DNA of 64,000 bases from Arenibacter echinorum (GTDB lineage Bacteria > Bacteroidota > Bacteroidia > Flavobacteriales > Flavobacteriaceae): the NCBI RefSeq assembly GCF_003259375.1, contig NZ_QLLN01000005.1:372001-436000 (forward strand). Reading direction: 5' to 3'. Positions 24,498-33,636 of this stretch are shown here, piece by piece (within the stretch, counting starts at the first letter, position 1; every line of letters starts with the position of its first letter). The position numbers were made by a program, and so were the translations under genes. A model generated the notes under the pieces. The model saw nothing but the letters and a program-made list of their open reading frames with translations. It was not told the DNA's origin and made no database searches.

Positions 24498-26756
24498 TTA
24501 AAGTTTTACTCGTTTAAGTCTTAAGCTATTTAGAACTACAGATACGCTACTGAAAGCCATGGCCATTCCTGCAATCATTGGGTCCAATAAAAATCCATTT
24601 ACAGGATACAAAACGCCTGCTGCAATAGGAATACCAATGAGATTATAAATGAATGCCCAAAACAGGTTCTGACGTATCCCCAATACAGTCCTCTTTGATA
24701 GTTCCAACGCTTTTGGGATGGATTGTAAATCTGACGTTATCAATGTCATTTTCGCGACGTCCATCGCTATGTCCGAACCTTTACCCATAGCAATACTAAC
24801 ATTGGCCTGTGCCAAAGCGTGGGAATCGTTGATGCCATCACCTACCATAGCTACTATCTTTCCTTCCGCTTGTAATTTCTCAACAAAAGCTGCTTTCTCT
24901 GAAGGCATTACTTCGCCTTGGTAATTTGTTACTCCTACTTGTTTTGCGACAGCAGATGCGGTTTTATTATTATCTCCGGTAAGCATATATACCTCGATAC
25001 CTCTTTCTTGAAGTGTTGCTATGGCCAATTTTGAGGTTTCCTTTATTTTGTCGGCAATGGCGAGTATCGCCAGTACTTGTTTTTCATTCCCAAAGAATAT
25101 AACCGTTTTCGCTTGCTCTTCGAGACTTTCTGCTGTTTGCATTAAGGAAGGGTCGATCCGGATATTTTTTTCAAGCATTAATTTATGGTTTCCAACATAG
25201 TATTGTGAACCATTTTCTGTTTGAGCTTTCACACCTTGTCCCGTGATACTTTCAAAAGAAGCAATTTCAGCTTGTTCAATATCTTCCTCCTTTAAGTGGT
25301 TGACTACTGCTTCCGCCAAAGGATGTTCTGATTGCGCTTCAATGGCTAAAAGAATTTGCTTGTAGTCATTATTATTTTCAAGTTTAACATTCCAAAGTAT
25401 ATCAGTTACTAATGGTTTTCCTGCTGTAATTGTACCTGTTTTATCAAGAATGACCGCATTTACTTTATGACCGAGTTCTAAACTTTCGGCATCTTTTATT
25501 AGGATATTGTTCTCGGCTCCTTTACCGATACCTACCATTATCGCGGTAGGTGTTGCCAATCCCAATGCACAGGGACAGGCTATAACCAATACCGCTACTG
25601 AGGTTAATAAGGCTTGTGAAAATGCATTTTCGCCACCTACTGACATCCATACAATGAACGTAATGATAGAAATACCCAAAACGATTGGAACAAATATTCC
25701 AGCAATTTTATCTACAAGTTTTTGAACGGGAGCCTTGCTACCTTGTGCCTCTTGAACCATTTTTATGATTTGGGACAGTAAGGTTTCCCTACCTACTTTT
25801 TCAGCGGTAAATTGAAAGCTCCCTTTTTGGTTTACCGTACCAGCGAAGACTTTTTCATCCTTTGTTTTTTCTACTGGAAGAGGTTCTCCCGTAATCATAC
25901 TTTCATCTACATACGAGCTTCCTTTGGAAACTTCTCCATCTACAGGTATCTTTTCTCCCGGACGTACCAAAATGGTCTGACCCACTTGCACAGCGGAAAT
26001 AGGAATTTCCTTTTCTTCCCCATTCTCAATAATTTTGAGGGTTTTCGGTTGCAGACCCATCAGCTTTTTAATAGCAGAAGACGTGTTGGATTTAGCCTTT
26101 TCTTCCAATAGTTTCCCCAATGAAATAAAGGTTATAATTACCGTAGCCGCCTCAAAATAAACGTGAGGCTCGATACCGCGACTCAACCAAAATTCAGGGA
26201 AAAAAGTATTAAATACACTAAAGAGGAAAGCGATTCCTGTACTCAAGCCTACCAATGTATCCATATTCGCCTTACCGTGTTTGGCTTGCTTGAAAGCATT
26301 GATGAAAAAGCTGCGACCGAACCAAAAGAGGACAGGAAAAGTTAATACCAAGGATATCCATTTCCCAGGTTCCCATTGCATAAAAAACATTCCTAATACA
26401 AAAATGGGAAGTGTAAGAATCGCCGACCAGATAGTACGCTCTTTAATATCTTGGTAGTGCTTCTGCTGAAGTTCTTGTTGCACTTCTGAAGGATCTTCTG
26501 CATCAATAATGATATCATAACCAACTTCGCGAAGCGCATCTTGAAGTTGATTAGGGCTCAACTCTTGATCATACTCCACAAGAACAGAACTATTGGCAAA
26601 GTTGACACTGGCATCAAAAACGCCTTCTGTGTGTTTTAATACAGATTCAACACTCGCTGCACAAGACGCACAGGTCATACCTGTAACTGGGAATGATTCT
26701 TTTATTCCCTGTTTATTGCTTTTTTCTTTGGTTTCCAATATGTTAACTGTCTCCAT
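24498..26756 (-). CDS. copA: Copper-exporting P1B-type ATPase
   Basis: An inner-membrane ATP-driven Cu(I)/Ag(I) exporter. One N-terminal HMA domain with GMTCASC is followed by membrane helices, the TGEP actuator motif, the metal-transporting CPC motif ([12 protein letters not shown], about residue 395), the phosphorylated Asp in DKTGT (about 440), and GDGIND (about 640). All key residues are intact. The frame stays open to 26783 through a TTG, but the ATG at 26756 ([10 protein letters not shown]) is the better start. It is followed by its probable chaperone at 24256-24474. Confidence 0.96.
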   Translation of the reverse strand: METVNILETKEKSNKQGIKESFPVTGMTCASCAASVESVLKHTEGVFDASVNFANSSVLVEYDQELSPNQLQDALREVGYDIIIDAEDPSEVQQELQQKHYQDIKERTIWSAILTLPIFVLGMFFMQWEPGKWISLVLTFPVLFWFGRSFFINAFKQAKHGKANMDTLVGLSTGIAFLFSVFNTFFPEFWLSRGIEPHVYFEAATVIITFISLGKLLEEKAKSNTSSAIKKLMGLQPKTLKIIENGEEKEIPISAVQVGQTILVRPGEKIPVDGEVSKGSSYVDESMITGEPLPVEKTKDEKVFAGTVNQKGSFQFTAEKVGRETLLSQIIKMVQEAQGSKAPVQKLVDKIAGIFVPIVLGISIITFIVWMSVGGENAFSQALLTSVAVLVIACPCALGLATPTAIMVGIGKGAENNILIKDAESLELGHKVNAVILDKTGTITAGKPLVTDILWNVKLENNNDYKQILLAIEAQSEHPLAEAVVNHLKEEDIEQAEIASFESITGQGVKAQTENGSQYYVGNHKLMLEKNIRIDPSLMQTAESLEEQAKTVIFFGNEKQVLAILAIADKIKETSKLAIATLQERGIEVYMLTGDNNKTASAVAKQVGVTNYQGEVMPSEKAAFVEKLQAEGKIVAMVGDGINDSHALAQANVSIAMGKGSDIAMDVAKMTLITSDLQSIPKALELSKRTVLGIRQNLFWAFIYNLIGIPIAAGVLYPVNGFLLDPMIAGMAMAFSSVSVVLNSLRLKRVKL

Positions 26757-26867
26757 AATCCCATTCTTATTTGTACACTTCAAATTTCGGAATTAAAGGA
26801 CTTTAATGTATTACGTTATTTACTGAAAAATTTGTAGAATTAGCTGATTATGGAAACTAACGACACT

Positions 26868-27661
26868 TTAATTGCTCAATTTTAATATTCTAAAAGCACC
26901 TTGGATAACTAAAACAAAGACAATTGTTCCTACAATCAAATCAGGTTTTCCTGAATTTAACCAATTCACTAAAAGTCCTGCTGTTATCACGCCTAAATTT
27001 ATAATCACATCATTTGAAGTGAAAATCATGCTTGCTTTCATATGCACTTCTTCTTTGCTTTTTGACTTTTGCAATAAATACAAACAAATTCCGTTTGCGA
27101 TTAAAGCGAAAATTGAAACAACAATCATTGTCGCAAAATCTGGAAGTCTTTCGTTTCCCAAAAATCGTCTTAAAATCTCTATAAATCCAATAACTGCAAG
27201 TGTGATTTGAAAATATCCTGCAATTTTTGCAATTCGCTTCTTTTTGATTAAAGTTCCGCCAACTGCAAAAAGACTAATTCCATAAACAAAACTGTCTGCT
27301 AACATATCCAAACTGTCCGCAACAAGTCCCATTGATTTTGAAATCAAGCCCGTTGTCATTTCAATAACAAAAAAAGCAAAGTTAATTCCAAGAACAGTCC
27401 AAAGTAATTTTCGTTGGTTAGTATGTTCTTCAAAATCGGTTTGCTCAGTTTTTTCAGTTGAGATTTTTTTCCGCCTAAATTAAGTTCGTTTATTGACTTT
27501 TCAATTTGGTAAATTTCTCCGTTGTGAAAAACAGTCAATTTTCGATTGGGAATATCAAAATCTAAATTCGCAATACTTGAAATTTCGTCCAATTTCATCC
27601 GGATTAGGTTTTCCTCTGAGGGACAATCCAACTTTGAGATTTCAAATATTGTTTTTTGCAT
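26868..27661 (-). pseudogene. CDF-type cation efflux transporter, frameshifted
   Basis: Two overlapping frames make one protein. The first (27661 to 27356) has an HMA-like start, ISKLDCPSEENLIRMKLDEI, then drifts into a nonsense tail. The second holds LLWTVLGINFAFFVIEMTTG, the CDF motif SKSMGLVADSLDMLADS and the later helices to 26868. The frames join at an A7 run (T7 at 27464-27470 on the plus strand): one more A restores a single frame of about 265 codons. CDF proteins export Zn, Cd or other divalent ions. Possible explanations are mutation, sequencing error, or slippage in the A run. Confidence 0.85.
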
Positions 27662-27759
27662 TACAGATTGTTTTTAAGAATTTTCTGAAATATCATAATT
27701 TCAATTGGCCAATTAAAATACCATTTTAGAACTATATCCAAATATCACATTATTTTACT

Positions 27760-28326
27760 CTAAATCCCATCCAAGAATTTACGGTTCTTGTTCGTGCTTA
27801 TTTTAAATTGTGAAGGTGTCATACCTGTTATCTTTTTAAACTGATTGCTCAAATAGGCAACGCTACTATAGTGTAGTTTAAAGGCTATCTGACTCAAAGT
27901 CAGTTCGTCATAAACAATGAGTTCTTTTACACGTTCAATTTTCTGGTTGATGATATATTGTTCAAACGTGATGCTTTCAACGGATGAGAAAAGAGAACTC
28001 AAGTATTTATAATCAAGGTGCAGGATTTCACTTATATGGTCTGCCCATTTAATATCCAATTCGTTCGCAGAATGATGGATCTTATCTATAACCAATGTTT
28101 TCATTTGTTCAATAAGTTGACTTTTACGATCGTCGATCAAATTAAAACCCCAATTTTGAAGGGCCTTAGATAAATCGCTTTTAGTTTTGGTATCTAAAGA
28201 GGAAAGTAATTTCACCTCCCCTAAATTGATAGAAACATACGGTATCTCAAGTTGTTCCAAAATATTGGATACTGCAGAGATACATCTTGGACAGACCATA
28301 TTTTTTATGTGGATGATGTTGCTCAT
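27760..28326 (-). CDS. AraC-type regulator with N-terminal HMA-like metal-binding domain
   Basis: A 188-residue fusion. Residues 1-70 follow the HMA pattern with MVCPRC (Cys12, Cys15), and about 100-185 form an AraC helix-turn-helix (TLSQIAFKLHYSSVAYLSNQ, FKKITGMTPSQFK). A cytoplasmic metal-thiolate site fused to an AraC domain suggests a metal-responsive activator or repressor for the surrounding copper genes; that role is inference. A paralogue with the same layout is at 49365-49946 in the other arm. Confidence 0.85.
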   Translation of the reverse strand: MSNIIHIKNMVCPRCISAVSNILEQLEIPYVSINLGEVKLLSSLDTKTKSDLSKALQNWGFNLIDDRKSQLIEQMKTLVIDKIHHSANELDIKWADHISEILHLDYKYLSSLFSSVESITFEQYIINQKIERVKELIVYDELTLSQIAFKLHYSSVAYLSNQFKKITGMTPSQFKISTNKNRKFLDGI

Positions 28327-28363
28327 ATAATTCCAGTTTCAAATTGTATAGTACGCCACGCGA

Positions 28364-28516
28364 TTATCTAATTGCATTGATAATAACCAATATTGCCGCT
28401 AAAAGAAATAACAACACTATCGCCAGTATTCCGTATATTTTATCTCGTTTGGAAATACTTCCTTTTAGTCGTTTCTCTTGATTTTTTCTTTTACTTCTTC
28501 TATTTTGACTCATCAT
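28364..28516 (-). CDS. Small single-pass membrane protein
   Basis: Fifty codons: a strongly basic N-terminus (SQNRRSKRKNQEKRLKG) and one membrane helix (YGILAIVLLFLLAAILVII). The positive-inside rule places the N-terminus in the cytoplasm. It lies 38 bp upstream of the HMA-AraC regulator and may be co-transcribed with it. Function unknown. Confidence 0.55.
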   Translation of the reverse strand: MMSQNRRSKRKNQEKRLKGSISKRDKIYGILAIVLLFLLAAILVIINAIR

Positions 28517-28685
28517 CCAACTTAATTAATAGCTAAAAAATTACCCCATACCAATTTTAGATTTGTTGATATGGTCTTTCCTAACAAAAATGAATCCTCC
28601 CTGTTGTCCCACTAATATTATTAAAGCTATGTGGACACTAATCCTTCTTTAAACCCATATAATTCAAGCTGTTACTTGGTGCCAA

Positions 28686-29333
28686 TTATCCGATTTGTGT
28701 TGTTCCATAATCTTTCAATTTAAAATGCCAGTGATATTTTTTAAAAAGTCCAACATATAGAAACAATTGCTTGTGCCATATGGACAACTTTCTGTTGGAC
28801 TTAAGTGACGGTTTATTTAAATACCCGGTTATGCAATAAATTTCTTTGACTCCCGTTTTTTCTAATGTCTTGTATAAATGGTAGCGCAGAAAGGGCGCTA
28901 GGTTCTTGCCTCTGTGCTCTTCAAGAGTATATAGATTGTATATATATGCTTGGTCATTATTTAGTTTAATGGTCCGCTCTTTATATATGAAATTCTGGGT
29001 TTTGGCGAACACCATAGACACAATTTTATTCTTATGCTTTAAGCCTAGGCACAAATGCCCTTCCTGTATATCATTCTCTAATTTTCCTGGGGCTATTCCC
29101 AGTACTTTATTCATGAGGCCTATTTCATCAATTGTTAATTGCACCACCCTATAGGGTGCAGGATTATCTTTTATCTTTGGTTCAGTGACATGGATAAATT
29201 CTTCCTTATCCCAATAATAAGGATAGATATTCAGACCAAATCGGGTTAAAAAGTTACTTAAAGTAAAAAAGAATAGCCCGTTTCGAATTTTATTTGGAAT
29301 CATTAATAACTTATAATATATACTTCGCTCCAT
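28686..29333 (-). CDS. GNAT-like N-acetyltransferase
   Basis: A 215-residue protein with a GNAT core: YIYNLYTLEEHRGKNLAPFL contains the acetyl-CoA-binding R-G-x-x-x-A loop after a beta strand. The N-terminal 45 residues are basic and hydrophobic (IRNGLFFFTLSNFLTRFG) and may touch the membrane. The substrate is unknown. No link to copper is evident beyond position. Confidence 0.6.
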   Translation of the reverse strand: MERSIYYKLLMIPNKIRNGLFFFTLSNFLTRFGLNIYPYYWDKEEFIHVTEPKIKDNPAPYRVVQLTIDEIGLMNKVLGIAPGKLENDIQEGHLCLGLKHKNKIVSMVFAKTQNFIYKERTIKLNNDQAYIYNLYTLEEHRGKNLAPFLRYHLYKTLEKTGVKEIYCITGYLNKPSLKSNRKLSIWHKQLFLYVGLFKKYHWHFKLKDYGTTQIG

Positions 29334-29411
29334 TTCCAGAATTATATTTGTCTATTTCGTTGTGATCCATCGAGTTGTGATTTCCATCCCAATGTATATT
29401 GTAGTTAATAA

Positions 29412-30116
29412 TTATGTTTTTTCTCCAATTTTTCGCATTGTTGGCGAGGATATGTACCATAAGGTAAATCCGCTTACTACGGTAATCAATCCCAATAGAG
29501 AAAACGCCCTTAGTACAAAGGTGTTAAAGTCATCCCTTCCTTCGTAATCCATGGTATGTGTCATCCACAGAAAATCGAACCAACGCCACTTGCGGTGTCG
29601 TACCGCTTGGAACTCCCCATTTTCAATTGCTACATAGGCCTTGAGATTTTGAGGGGTTTCATAGGAAATCTCATAAGCTGGCAAGGGGCGACCGCGGTAT
29701 TCGTGGTGCTTATCCACTTCTTCTATACGTTTGATTCCTGACACTTTTAATTCAGGTTGCATATACCGGTTAGCTACTTGTTGGGCTTCTTGTTGGGTAG
29801 TTTCATTTTTTTTGTTCCCTGTTCGGGCATTGTACAGGGTTGTTCCATTAATCCAATAATAGGGACTGCCTGCAATTTCAAGTAATTCCATAGATCGAAC
29901 TGGTTGTTCAATCTCTAATTGTGTTGTGCCCAATAAATCGGAAAAAGCGGTTTGTTCCAGAATTTCCTTTTTGAAATGGTCGCCGTGTATCTCATCAATA
30001 TCCGTCCAGCTAAAATACATGCCACTAATCGTCCATATTAGGAACTGGATACCCAAAAAAAGACCTAAATACCGGTGTGCTTTTCTGATTTTTATTGCTG
30101 TTTGTCTTGTTACCAT
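29412..30116 (-). CDS. PepSY-associated membrane protein
   Basis: About 234 residues from the ATG at 30116 (MVTRQTAIKIRKAHRYLG). It has two membrane helices flanking a periplasmic PepSY-like region: YLGLFLGIQFLIWTISGMYF near the start and FSLLGLITVVSGFTLWYIS near the end, with PAYEISYETPQNLKAYVAI between. The motif K-x-H-R-x-L-G is typical of PepSY_TM proteins tied to metal reduction or heme handling. The frame stays open to 30218 but the longer start would overlap the YceI gene. Confidence 0.8.
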   Translation of the reverse strand: MVTRQTAIKIRKAHRYLGLFLGIQFLIWTISGMYFSWTDIDEIHGDHFKKEILEQTAFSDLLGTTQLEIEQPVRSMELLEIAGSPYYWINGTTLYNARTGNKKNETTQQEAQQVANRYMQPELKVSGIKRIEEVDKHHEYRGRPLPAYEISYETPQNLKAYVAIENGEFQAVRHRKWRWFDFLWMTHTMDYEGRDDFNTFVLRAFSLLGLITVVSGFTLWYISSPTMRKIGEKT

Positions 30117-30189
30117 TACTATTGGATTACTGAAAAAGGAAATTATACGTTGGATATCATCTTTGGTAGGGTCATATTTTTTTTGAATT

Positions 30190-30780
30190 TTATTTCTCTT
30201 TAAGCACTGCAACAACACTTAAATCATGCTTATCATTAACTTTTATAAATGCCAAACTTGGGCGTTCCAAACCGTAATCGGTAATCAACAGCGACCATGT
30301 TGCGTTCAGTTGTATGCCTTTTGACACGGGATTCAGATCTAGTGGAACCGTTATTTGTCGGGTGGATCCCGCAAGGGTAAAATCTCCTTTTACCTTGACC
30401 GTTTGCTTGGCCTTTTTATCAAAATCAAAGTCATCGATTAGTTTTCCTTCAAAGACAACATCGGGATATTTTTGCAATTTAAGTAACTCGTACATATGTT
30501 CATCACGTTTATCCTTACCTGTCTTTATGGATTTAACTGGTAACCTAAAAGCTACTTCTCCAGTTACAAAATTAATGGTTCCGTTTAACCGGTCTGACTC
30601 GCCAGTATATGAATTAAATGACATTTTTGCCTTGAAATTCGCAATTCCTTCCTTGGTGGTATATACTTGTGCAGACGACGCATTACTGCTAAGAATCAGT
30701 AACAAGGTCGATAATAAAACAATCAAGTTTCTGGATAGACATAAATCCCTATCACTTTCCACTGTAATAAATTTATTCAT
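30190..30780 (-). CDS. YceI-family secreted protein
   Basis: An exported lipocalin-like protein of about 196 residues. The YceI signature is clear: GTINFVTGEVAFRLPVKSI, ELLKLQKYPDVVFEGKL and GDFTLAGSTRQITVPLDL. Known members bind isoprenoid-type lipids in the periplasm. I chose ATG 30780 (MNKFITVES) since the frame start at 30801 is a GTG inside the neighbouring small gene. The signal peptide ends SSAQ. Confidence 0.88.
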   Translation of the reverse strand: MNKFITVESDRDLCLSRNLIVLLSTLLLILSSNASSAQVYTTKEGIANFKAKMSFNSYTGESDRLNGTINFVTGEVAFRLPVKSIKTGKDKRDEHMYELLKLQKYPDVVFEGKLIDDFDFDKKAKQTVKVKGDFTLAGSTRQITVPLDLNPVSKGIQLNATWSLLITDYGLERPSLAFIKVNDKHDLSVVAVLKEK

Positions 30781-30797
30781 ACGAATTAGTTTTAGTT

Positions 30798-30933
30798 TCA
30801 CCTTTTCTTTTGATAGTACCAGTTTTTTCTAAATAGTTTATAAAGCCATGGAGAATAAAAGGCACAACTAATAGCCAGAGCTACCAGAATCGGGGCTTAT
30901 AAGCAGCAAGGAAAATAAAATCGGTATTTTCAT
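30798..30933 (-). pseudogene. Small membrane protein gene with one-base frameshift
   Basis: From ATG 30933 the frame reads MKIPILFSLLLISP and then derails into a stop. Dropping one base of the C4 run (G4 at 30892-30895 on the plus strand) gives a single 44-residue protein continuing ILVALAISCAFYSPWLYKLF and RKNWYYQKKR-stop at 30798, a typical small helical membrane protein. Total length is 136 bp, one more than a whole number of codons. Confidence 0.5.
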
Positions 30934-30939
30934 GTTTAA

Positions 30940-31086
30940 TTATTTATAATACAGGTTATTAATTATTTGTAAAATAAGCGCACCTATGAAAATAGCGCCT
31001 ATTATGATGTAAATTGCATAGTTCAACCAAATTTTCCAACCTCGTTTTTTCGACTTTGGAGGTCTATTTTTACAACAATCTTTCAT
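30940..31086 (-). CDS. Small single-pass membrane protein with N-terminal cysteine pair
   Basis: Forty-eight codons. The basic head MKDCCKNRPPKSKKRG carries a CC pair and is followed by one helix (YAIYIIIGAIFIGALILQII). It ends 7 bp before the frameshifted small gene at 30798-30933. The CC pair near copper genes could bind metal, which is inference. Confidence 0.55.
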   Translation of the reverse strand: MKDCCKNRPPKSKKRGWKIWLNYAIYIIIGAIFIGALILQIINNLYYK

Positions 31087-31225
31087 CTGTTGATATCTAT
31101 TTATTTTTGTAAGTCAGACCTGCCAGACTATTTCTTTCAGTCGGGTGTAATGCGCCATTGAACATATCTATTGGTATCTAAAATTGTAATGGCTCATTTC
31201 ATAACAACTCATTTAGTTTATTGTG

Positions 31226-31286
31226 CCTGTCAAGGGAAGGGCATTAAACACTAATAACTAACTAAATATTCCCTTCCCATAACAGG
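31226..31286. other. Long inverted repeat
   Basis: CCTGT-N-AAGGGAAGGG on the left is complementary to CCCTTCCC-N-ACAGG on the right, around a loop of about 29 bases. It lies 3' of the membrane protein at 31360-31884, with a second short hairpin (CGGGAA/TTCCCG) at 31321-31336. It may be a processing or termination structure; no clear T run follows on the minus strand. Confidence 0.35.
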
Positions 31287-31359
31287 ACTTTTTCTTAAAC
31301 AATAAAGATCTGTACTTTGGCGGGAAACACTTCCCGATCACTCCCAGATTTTTATCTTA

Positions 31360-31884
31360 TTATTCTTTTACCATTTGCTTGCTTATCGAATAAATCAGCC
31401 ATGGCAATATCATAAACTGTAGAACGGGCGAAACACCTACCTCCATTACTGGCAGTAATGGCATCGTATCGGTATACGACCAATCGCCCCGCATGGTATG
31501 AAAGACTTCCGCAAGTATTGAACCCGAAAAGCCAACAAAGACCAAAAGCAACACTTTGTTCAAATCCATACTATTTATCCAATACACATTTTTATAAATC
31601 AATCCAAACGAGAAGAGCAATATGAGTACCATCAACATATCTGCTATGGATGCCAACATACAGAATGAAATATGCTGCCAATCGTATTTAAATCCTTTGT
31701 ATAATGGACCTTGTGCGAATTCCCAAATAAAATTCAAAATAAACGCCAATAAAGACACCGTAATTATGGACTTTCTATAATTTAGCTTGTTCCCAACTTG
31801 ATTGACAAAATGGTAATAGAAGAGAATTACCAAAACCAATGCTATGGTCGGTACGACGTAAATGCTGAGACTTAATTCTTTCAT
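31360..31884 (-). CDS. Polytopic membrane protein of unknown function
   Basis: A 174-residue protein with about five membrane helices. Conserved-looking polar motifs lie between helices: NFIWEFAQGP, AEVFHTMRGDWSYTDTMP and GVSPVLQF. I do not recognise the family. It is 4 bp from the heme-binding protein gene upstream, so it is translationally linked to the DUF3347 and heme-binding genes. Confidence 0.75.
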   Translation of the reverse strand: MKELSLSIYVVPTIALVLVILFYYHFVNQVGNKLNYRKSIITVSLLAFILNFIWEFAQGPLYKGFKYDWQHISFCMLASIADMLMVLILLFSFGLIYKNVYWINSMDLNKVLLLVFVGFSGSILAEVFHTMRGDWSYTDTMPLLPVMEVGVSPVLQFMILPWLIYSISKQMVKE

Positions 31885-31888
31885 TTTG

Positions 31889-32368
31889 TTATAAGTCTTT
31901 TTTAACCTGTGTCAAATATTTTATAATTTCCTTTTTATCCTCTTCTGAGAGTTTTGCATCCCCATGTACAATGGTGTAGGAAAAAAGCGGCATTTCATCG
32001 TCTTCTATTTGGCTGATAATGGACTTCAATTTGCTATTTTTCCTCCGTGCTGAATAGTTTCCCCATTCGTTAAAATTAAGTTCTTCCTTACCTTGTACTA
32101 CATGGTCTTCCAAAATCCAAGCGATCGGCTGGATCTTATTGTACCACGGATATTCCGTATTGTTACTGTGGCAATCATAACAACTTACTTGTAACTTGTT
32201 TTGAATCGTTTTAGGTACCGAATTGATTACCATAAAGTCAGTTTCAGGTACAATTTCGCTCAGATTGGGTTTGGTGGGCACAAACTGGATACCCACCAAA
32301 ACTACCAGCAAAATTGATCCTATGATCGTAACTACCTTCTCAGTTAATTTGCTTTTGCACACTGCCAC
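31889..32368 (-). CDS. Haem-binding domain protein (single CxxCH)
   Basis: A membrane-anchored c-type heme protein of 159 residues. One N-terminal helix (VVTIIGSILLVVLVGIQFV) is followed by CYDCHSNNTEYPWYNKIQP, the signature of the Bacteroidota haem-binding domain family, and ends with a Met-containing helix region (EDDEMPLFSYTIVHGDAKLS). The start is a GTG at 32368, overlapping the DUF3347 gene by 29 bp; another GTG lies two codons downstream. Confidence 0.85.
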   Translation of the reverse strand: MAVCKSKLTEKVVTIIGSILLVVLVGIQFVPTKPNLSEIVPETDFMVINSVPKTIQNKLQVSCYDCHSNNTEYPWYNKIQPIAWILEDHVVQGKEELNFNEWGNYSARRKNSKLKSIISQIEDDEMPLFSYTIVHGDAKLSEEDKKEIIKYLTQVKKDL

Positions 32369-32978
32369 AAGTCATCATTTTACTACCATAGTAGGGGTTC
32401 TTGATTTCTTTCGTGGCACTTAACCATTGTGCCCCCTTATTATTGTTGTACATAGGGCAAAAATCCTGATACAAGGTTTTTTCCGTTCCTGTAATAGCTA
32501 TCAGATCTATTAAATCTATACTCAAAACATCAAAGTGCTCACGTTGATGTTCGATTGGGCTCTCGGCGATATGTTCTGCATGTTCTTTGCCATCTTCGAT
32601 GATGTCCTTTAATTCTTCCTGTTGTTCGGAAGCATAAGAACTAATATCAAAATTGTTAAAAGCCATAACCATTTTTCCACCCGCTTTCGATGCAGCATTC
32701 TGGTTATCCTCCACCAAAGCATCTTTAAGTTCCAAATAATTAGCCACCAACATATCCGATTTTGATGACTTTTGCCCGTCACCCATCATGCTTTTTGACT
32801 CCAGGGATCCATCATGGGGCATGTCCATACCTTCATCATGATGGTTTTCGCCACTTCCCATTTCTGAATGGTGCCCATCTGTAGTACTGTGTTCTTTTTT
32901 TGCGTCTTTACATGAAGTAGCCATAAGGGTTACGAATGCAATCGCCATTATACTTGTAGTCACTTTTAATTTTCCCAT
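32340..32978 (-). CDS. DUF3347 lipoprotein
   Basis: A 212-residue lipoprotein (signal ends MATSC). A His/Met/Asp-rich linker (HHSEMGSGENHHDEGMDMPH) leads to a DUF3347 domain: YLELKDALVEDN, QREHFDVLS and the C-terminal motif FCPMYNNNKGAQWLS then NPYYGSKMMTCG. The Cys, Met and His placement suggests copper binding in the periplasm. The same domain forms the C-terminus of the CusB-like protein and of 53385-54200. Confidence 0.88.
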   Translation of the reverse strand: MGKLKVTTSIMAIAFVTLMATSCKDAKKEHSTTDGHHSEMGSGENHHDEGMDMPHDGSLESKSMMGDGQKSSKSDMLVANYLELKDALVEDNQNAASKAGGKMVMAFNNFDISSYASEQQEELKDIIEDGKEHAEHIAESPIEHQREHFDVLSIDLIDLIAITGTEKTLYQDFCPMYNNNKGAQWLSATKEIKNPYYGSKMMTCGSVQKQIN

Positions 32979-33042
32979 AATACCTGATTTTAGATTTAGA
33001 TTTATTTATATAATTTTTTTACATAATTTAAAGATTGGCCTC

Positions 33043-33429
33043 TTAAAGTTTTTCAATTACATTTTCAAGCTTAGCTGTTATTTCATCGGCAATTTCCATC
33101 AATTGTTTGTTATCGACAGCCTGCATCGATGCCATTGGATTTACTGCCGCAACTTCAACAACCCCTTTTGAAATTTCCTGTACGATCACATTGCAAGGTA
33201 ACATGGTGCCAATCTTGTCTTCGGCCTCCAAAGCTTGATGGGCATAGGGCGGATTACAGGCACCAAGGATTCGATATTTTTTGAAGTCTACATCGAGTTT
33301 CTTTTTCAGTGTTTCTTTGACATCGATTTCGGTCAGAATACCAAAACCTTCTTTTTTCAGCTCTTCCGTAACCTTGTCGATTACTTTTTCAAAATCTTCG
33401 TTAATAGTCTTGTTGAAATAATATTTCAT
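33043..33429 (-). CDS. DUF302 family protein
   Basis: A 128-residue cytoplasmic-looking protein. It matches DUF302: EDFEKVIDKVTEELKKEGFG, ILGACNPPYAHQALEAEDKIG and LPCNVIVQE. Each of the latter two motifs has one Cys. Such proteins often accompany metal-efflux and thiol genes; function is unproven. It sits 5 bp after the SHOCT gene stop, in the same operon. Confidence 0.88.
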   Translation of the reverse strand: MKYYFNKTINEDFEKVIDKVTEELKKEGFGILTEIDVKETLKKKLDVDFKKYRILGACNPPYAHQALEAEDKIGTMLPCNVIVQEISKGVVEVAAVNPMASMQAVDNKQLMEIADEITAKLENVIEKL

Positions 33430-33433
33430 TGTT

Positions 33434-33628
33434 TTAATTTTTAGAATTCAACATTCGTTTTTGTTCTTCATATTCTTCTTTGGATATCTGGCCTTTAGCG
33501 AAACGTTCGTCCAGAATATCCATAGGTTTCTGTTTTCTTTTTAGCGTGTTCCCGTTCTTCCCAACATACATCCATATGCCTAGAACCAAAACAACTAAAA
33601 CAATTACCCACCCGTACATCATCATCAT
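33434..33628 (-). CDS. SHOCT-domain micro-protein with membrane helix
   Basis: Sixty-four codons. One membrane helix (YGWVIVLVVLVLGIWMYV) is followed by the SHOCT motif DILDERFAKGQISKEEYEEQ. Four consecutive ATGs leave the exact start open. Two relatives lie at 53097 and 54290 in the other arm. Function of SHOCT membrane proteins is unknown. Confidence 0.8.
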   Translation of the reverse strand: MMMMYGWVIVLVVLVLGIWMYVGKNGNTLKRKQKPMDILDERFAKGQISKEEYEEQKRMLNSKN

Positions 33629-33636
33629 TTGAAATT

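Noticed and set aside
31100-31175. A 22-codon minus-strand frame reading MFNGALHPTERNSLAGL
   Set aside because: Protein-like composition but too short and without context to support as a gene.
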